Positions 15,726 through 18,845 of a stretch of DNA of 18,845 nt are shown here, one piece after another. The stretch's first letter is position 1, and each line of letters opens with the position of its first letter. The stretch covers positions 1 through 18,845 of the forward strand of contig JAYOEU010000077.1 in the NCBI GenBank assembly GCA_038116915.1, written 5' to 3'. The position numbers were made by a program, and so were the translations under genes. The notes under the pieces were generated by a model. That model worked only from the letters and a program-made list of their open reading frames with translations, did not search any database and was not told the origin of the DNA. The DNA is from JADHLJ01 sp038116915 (lineage in GTDB: Bacteria > Pseudomonadota > Alphaproteobacteria > Thalassobaculales > Thalassobaculaceae).

Positions 15726-17204
15726 CTACTGCCCTCCCGTCGGGCGCGCGGTGAAGTTCGCGGCGCTCTCCAGCACTCCGGCGGCCCGGAACACCGATTC
15801 CTCGTCGAACAGCTTGCCGATCAGCTGCAGCCCCAGCGGCAGACCGCGGTCGGAAAGCCCGACCGGCACCGAAATCGCCGGTAATCCGGTCAGGCTCGAC
15901 GGTACCGTGAAGACGTCGTTCAGATACATCTTGATCGGATCGTCGTCATTCTCGCCGATGGCGAAGGCATCTGACGGCGCGGTCGGGGTCAGGATGGTAT
16001 CGACGGTCTCGAAGGCCTGATCGAAATCCCGCTTGATCAGGGCGCGCACCCGCTGAGCCTTCAGGTAGTAGGCGTCGTAATAGCCGGCCGAAAGCACGTA
16101 GGTGCCGATCAGCACCCGGCGCTTGACCTCGGTTCCGAAGCCTTCACCCCGGGTCTTGGCGTACATCTCGTCCAGACTGCCGCCGCCCTCGGCCCGCAGG
16201 CCGTAGCGCACCCCGTCATAGCGCGCCAGGTTCGAGGACGCCTCGGCCGGCGCGATGATGTAGTAGGTCGGCAGGGCGTATTTGGTATGCGGCAGGCTGA
16301 TGTCGACGATCTCGGCGCCGGCGTCCCGCATCATCGCGATGCCCTTGGACCACAGCGCCTCAATCTCCGCCGGCATGCCGTCGATCCGGTACTCCTTCGG
16401 CACGCCGATCCGCATGCCCCTCACATCGCCGGTCAAGGCCGCCTCGAAGTCGGGAACCGCGAGATTGGCGGAAGTCGAGTCCTTGGGATCATGCCCCGCC
16501 ATGCTGGTCAGCATGATCGCCGCGTCGCGGACGTTCCTGGTGATCGGGCCGGCCTGATCGAGGGAGGAGGCGAAGGCGACGACGCCCCAGCGCGAACAGC
16601 GGCCATAGGTCGGCTTCATGCCGACGATCCCGCAAAAGCTTCCGGGCTGGCGGATCGAACCACCGGTATCGGTACCCGTGGCGGCGACCGCGAGCCGGCC
16701 CGAAACCGCGGATGCCGAGCCGCCGGAGGAACCGCCGGGAACCAGGCGCGCATTGCCGCCGTCCTGGCGCTTCCACGGGCTTTCGACCGGTCCGTAATAG
16801 CTGGTGACATTGGCCGAGCCCATGGCGAATTCGTCCATGTTGAGCTTGCCCAGCATCACCGCACCGTCGCGCCACAGGTTGCTGGTGACCGTCGATTCAT
16901 ATTCTGGCTTGAACCCGTCGAGAATGTGCGATCCGGCGGTGGTCAGTACCCCCTCGGTGCAGAAAAGGTCCTTGATGCCCAGGGGAATGCCGTCCAACGC
17001 AAGGGCCTTGCCCTTGGCGAGCCGGGCATCCGCCGCCCGCGCCATCTCCCGCGCCTTGTCCGGCGTTTCGGTCACATAGCAGTTCAGATGGCGCGCCGCT
17101 TCCATGGCGCCGAGATAGGCCTCGGTCAGTTCCTGCGAGGAGACTTTTCGGTCCCGCAGCGCGTCGCGCGCCGCGGCCAGATCAAGTGACAGCAGCTCCG
17201 ACAT
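15726..17204 (-). CDS. gatA: Asp-tRNA(Asn)/Glu-tRNA(Gln) amidotransferase subunit A
   Basis: A full-length 492-residue GatA, the glutaminase subunit of GatCAB and a member of the amidase signature family. It releases ammonia from glutamine for transfer to the misacylated tRNA held by GatB. The catalytic triad is visible: Lys78 in GIPLGIKDLF, cis-Ser159 in PGGSSGGSA, and nucleophile Ser183 in DTGGSIRQP. The C-terminal half carries the usual KRRVLIGTYVLSAGYYDAYY segment. ATG 17204 shares its A with the gatC TGA stop (TGATG), a coupling arrangement, with AGGTGG six bases upstream. A GTG at 17207 would add one residue. No anomalies seen. Confidence 0.98.
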   Translation of the reverse strand: MSELLSLDLAAARDALRDRKVSSQELTEAYLGAMEAARHLNCYVTETPDKAREMARAADARLAKGKALALDGIPLGIKDLFCTEGVLTTAGSHILDGFKPEYESTVTSNLWRDGAVMLGKLNMDEFAMGSANVTSYYGPVESPWKRQDGGNARLVPGGSSGGSASAVSGRLAVAATGTDTGGSIRQPGSFCGIVGMKPTYGRCSRWGVVAFASSLDQAGPITRNVRDAAIMLTSMAGHDPKDSTSANLAVPDFEAALTGDVRGMRIGVPKEYRIDGMPAEIEALWSKGIAMMRDAGAEIVDISLPHTKYALPTYYIIAPAEASSNLARYDGVRYGLRAEGGGSLDEMYAKTRGEGFGTEVKRRVLIGTYVLSAGYYDAYYLKAQRVRALIKRDFDQAFETVDTILTPTAPSDAFAIGENDDDPIKMYLNDVFTVPSSLTGLPAISVPVGLSDRGLPLGLQLIGKLFDEESVFRAAGVLESAANFTARPTGGQ

Positions 17205-17491
17205 CACTCCACCACCTTCGGCACCGCATAGAAGTCGAGCGCCCGGTCCGGCGCGTTGGCCAGCACGCGGTTCGGATAGGCGCCGTCGGCCACCGCATCG
17301 GCGCGCAACGGCAGGGCATGGCCGGTCACGCTCGCGAGCGGGGCCACGCCGTCGGTATCAACCTCGTTGAGTTGTTCGATCCAGGAGAGGATGTTGTTCA
17401 GCTCTCCGACCATGGTTTCCAACTGGGCGTCTTCCACCTCGATCCGCGCGAGATGCGCGATATGACTGACGGTGGCTTTGTCGAGCGACAT
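17204..17491 (-). CDS. gatC: Asp-tRNA(Asn)/Glu-tRNA(Gln) amidotransferase subunit C
   Basis: A 95-residue GatC, the small belt-like subunit that holds GatA and GatB together. It begins MSLDKATVSHIAHLARIEV, followed by the typical LNNILSWIEQLNEVDTDGVAP and the C-terminal LANAPDRALDFYAVPKVVE. The length and start match the family. The reading frame stays open far upstream to 17884, but that stretch is antisense to ruvX and lacks GatC homology, so ATG 17489-17491 is the start, with AAGG eight bases before it. First gene of the gatC-gatA-gatB run. The 133-base divergent gap to ruvX should contain both promoters, though none is clear. Confidence 0.97.
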   Translation of the reverse strand: MSLDKATVSHIAHLARIEVEDAQLETMVGELNNILSWIEQLNEVDTDGVAPLASVTGHALPLRADAVADGAYPNRVLANAPDRALDFYAVPKVVE

Positions 17492-17624
17492 CGGATAAGC
17501 CTTTTCTGACTCCGGCTGACGGGCACGGCGCGTCGATGGATGGCCGCGGACAGTGCCGGATATGTACGGAAATCGTCCACGGGACGCAACGCGTTTGAGA
17601 ACTTCCGAAAGTTGGAACCGGTCC

Positions 17625-18104
17625 ATGAGTCCGAGGGATCTGATCACCGCGAGCCCGAGCGCGCTTGCAAGCCGGCTGGCGCCGGGCGCGCGGCTGTTGG
17701 GAATTGATCTCGGAAGCAAGACCATCGGCCTAGCGGTCTCCGACCCGACATTGCGTATCGCCAGCCCGATCACGACCCTCAAGCGGCTGAAGCTGACCCG
17801 GAATGCGCAGGAAATCGACGAGATCATGACCGAGCGCGGCGCCGGAGGGCTTGTAGTCGGGCTTCCGATCAACATGGACGGCACCGAAGGCCCCCGCGCT
17901 CAGGCAACACGGGACTGGACTTTAAGCCTGGTCGAGAGGATAAGCCGTCCCGCCGCTTTCTGGGATGAGCGCATGAGCACGATGGCGGTGGAGCGCATGA
18001 TGATTGAGGCGGATTTGAGCAGAAAACGCCGCTCGGAGAAGATTGATCAGGCCGCCGCCGCGTATATTTTACAGACCGCGCTCGAAACCATCGGATCCAA
18101 TTAG
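17625..18104 (+). CDS. ruvX: Holliday junction resolvase-like nuclease RuvX/YqgF
   Basis: A 159-residue YqgF/RuvX protein, an RNase H-fold nuclease tied to Holliday junction resolution or pre-16S rRNA 5' maturation in different bacteria. Seen: LLGIDLGSKTIGLAVSD (24-40) with the first catalytic acid Asp28, VVGLPINMDGTEG, WDERMSTMAVERMM with the conserved DERxST, and KIDQAAAAYILQTAL carrying the final acidic residue. ATG 17625 is chosen because family homology starts shortly after; longer versions from GTG 17553 or ATG 17562 would add unrelated sequence. Only a weak GGAA precedes it. Divergence from gatC is a common alphaproteobacterial arrangement and supports the assignment. Confidence 0.95.
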   Translation: MSPRDLITASPSALASRLAPGARLLGIDLGSKTIGLAVSDPTLRIASPITTLKRLKLTRNAQEIDEIMTERGAGGLVVGLPINMDGTEGPRAQATRDWTLSLVERISRPAAFWDERMSTMAVERMMIEADLSRKRRSEKIDQAAAAYILQTALETIGSN

Positions 18105-18166
18105 GCTGGAACCATGCCAATTCGCAATCGCGGCACGGCGCGCGCCGCACCGTTTGGAAGATCGCA

Positions 18167-18769
18167 ATGAGCCGTAGCATCGGCGAAGGAGAAACGAGCC
18201 CGTTCCTGCGGCGGGTCGACCGGGAGCTTTCCGGCTTCACCGGCGAGGTCTCGGTCGTTCTTCGTCATTGGCTGGAGCTGTATACCCGCGCCGAAGGTAT
18301 TCCGGACCGCCGCGACGTGTCGCCCGACGCGATGAAGAGCGCGCTTTCCAAGGTCTGGCTGTGTGACTTCGTGCCGGCGGAGGACCGGTTTCGATACCGT
18401 CTCGCCGGCGAAAACGTCATCGCGAGTTTCGGCACCGCGATACGGGGCCGGCATCTTGACGAGTTGACGGACGCGGCCGCCTATCCCCGGGTGCACGCCT
18501 ATTTCAAAAAATGCGTGGAGGCCCCGGGCGTCCTACTGATAACCGGGCGGATCTATGCCGAGCAGTCACGTGTCGCGATGGGGCAGCGTCTCATGCTGCC
18601 TTATGGCGACGGTTCGGGCGCCGTGACCGGAATTCTGGGCGTAACCTTGAGGGTTTGGCACGACAGGGCAATCACCGGTCACACCGATCCGTCCCATGAA
18701 TTGAGGAGGCATGTTTTCATCCGCATCGCCGACGGCAAGGTCGAACGGGAAGATTTCAGACTGTCCTGA
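18167..18769 (+). CDS. PAS_5 family PAS domain protein
   Basis: A 200-residue soluble protein that I place in the PAS_5 family (a PAS-like sensory fold frequent and multi-copy in Rhodospirillales and relatives). Seen: an N-terminal helix with VLRHWLELYTRAEGIPDRRDVSPDAMKS, then LSKVWLCDFVPAEDRFRYRLAGENVIASFGTAIRGRHLDEL (about 61-101), which reads like the family's standard strand-helix block ending in G-x-x-L. It then continues with a LPYGDGSGAVTGILGVTL strand pair. No output domain such as kinase, cyclase or DNA-binding is present. ATG 18167 has GGAAGA five bases upstream. It starts 62 bases after ruvX and may be cotranscribed. Ligand and partner are unknown. Confidence 0.8.
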   Translation: MSRSIGEGETSPFLRRVDRELSGFTGEVSVVLRHWLELYTRAEGIPDRRDVSPDAMKSALSKVWLCDFVPAEDRFRYRLAGENVIASFGTAIRGRHLDELTDAAAYPRVHAYFKKCVEAPGVLLITGRIYAEQSRVAMGQRLMLPYGDGSGAVTGILGVTLRVWHDRAITGHTDPSHELRRHVFIRIADGKVEREDFRLS

Positions 18770-18845
18770 GGCGTCGCCGCGATCTTGGTCTTCAGCGCGT
18801 CACCCTGTCGCCCGCGACGTCCCGGGGGCGTAAAATTCCGAAGAT

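Noticed and set aside
14300..15754. 484-residue open frame on the plus strand opposite gatB
   Set aside because: Antisense to a complete GatB and without recognisable motifs.
17561..17589. Possible gatC promoter on the minus strand: TTGCGT, 17 bases, TACATA
   Set aside because: Only about three of six bases match each consensus hexamer; not distinguishable from chance.
17204..17884. 226-residue version of gatC with a long N-terminal extension
   Set aside because: The extra 131 residues are antisense to ruvX and unlike any GatC; ATG 17491 gives the normal 95-residue protein.
18770..18845. GC-rich palindromic stretch followed by AAAATT at the window end, as a terminator
   Set aside because: The pairing is poor and no T-run follows; the sequence is cut by the window edge.
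1..18845. Defence island, prophage, CRISPR, integron or other mobile system
   Set aside because: No integrase, transposase, repeat-spacer array, toxin-antitoxin pair or nuclease/helicase module was seen; the only repeats are the two palindromes.

Overview
The window reads as an ordinary chromosomal segment of a GC-rich, free-living alphaproteobacterium, most likely near Rhodospirillales. The signs are a gatC-gatA-gatB operon divergent from ruvX, a PAS_5-type protein, a divergent polysaccharide deacetylase, a HyuA/HyuB catabolic cluster, and long palindromic intergenic repeats of the kind common in alphaproteobacteria. This placement is inferred from gene content; no rRNA or other taxonomic marker is present. 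I see no phage, transposase, CRISPR array, tRNA or rRNA.

Layout. (A) 1-1337, plus strand: the 3' part of a divergent polysaccharide deacetylase, then an ElaA-type GNAT acetyltransferase. (B) 7785 down to 1351, minus strand: a five-gene catabolic run of a beta-hydroxyacid dehydrogenase, a small alpha/beta hydrolase, HyuA, HyuB and an SDR. Two large palindromic repeats interrupt it, one before hyuA and one between hyuA and hyuB. The second repeat encodes the last residues of HyuA. (C) 7959-9695, plus strand, divergent from B: a second alpha/beta hydrolase and a glutaredoxin-DinB fusion protein. (D) 10978 down to 9692, minus strand: an MFS exporter; 11193-12284, plus strand: an orphan HlyD/EmrA-type membrane fusion protein. 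(E) 13670 down to 12297, minus strand: a Kef-like cation:proton antiporter without a nucleotide-binding tail. (F) 17491 down to 13763, minus strand: gatC, gatA, gatB and a GlcG/HbpS-family gene. Divergent on the plus strand are ruvX and a PAS_5 protein (17625-18769).

How the genes work together. Region F is housekeeping: transamidation of misacylated Asp-tRNA(Asn)/Glu-tRNA(Gln), and the RuvX nuclease. Region B looks like an uncharacterised pathway in which the HyuAB pair opens a lactam, hydantoin or similar amide ring at the cost of ATP, and a hydrolase and two NAD(P)-dependent dehydrogenases process the products. The substrate cannot be read from sequence. Region C shares the upstream regulatory gap with region B and may belong to the same biology. 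The items most worth following are the glutaredoxin-DinB fusion, the HyuAB cluster, and the repeat that has become the HyuA C-terminus. I found no clear evidence of a wholly new system.
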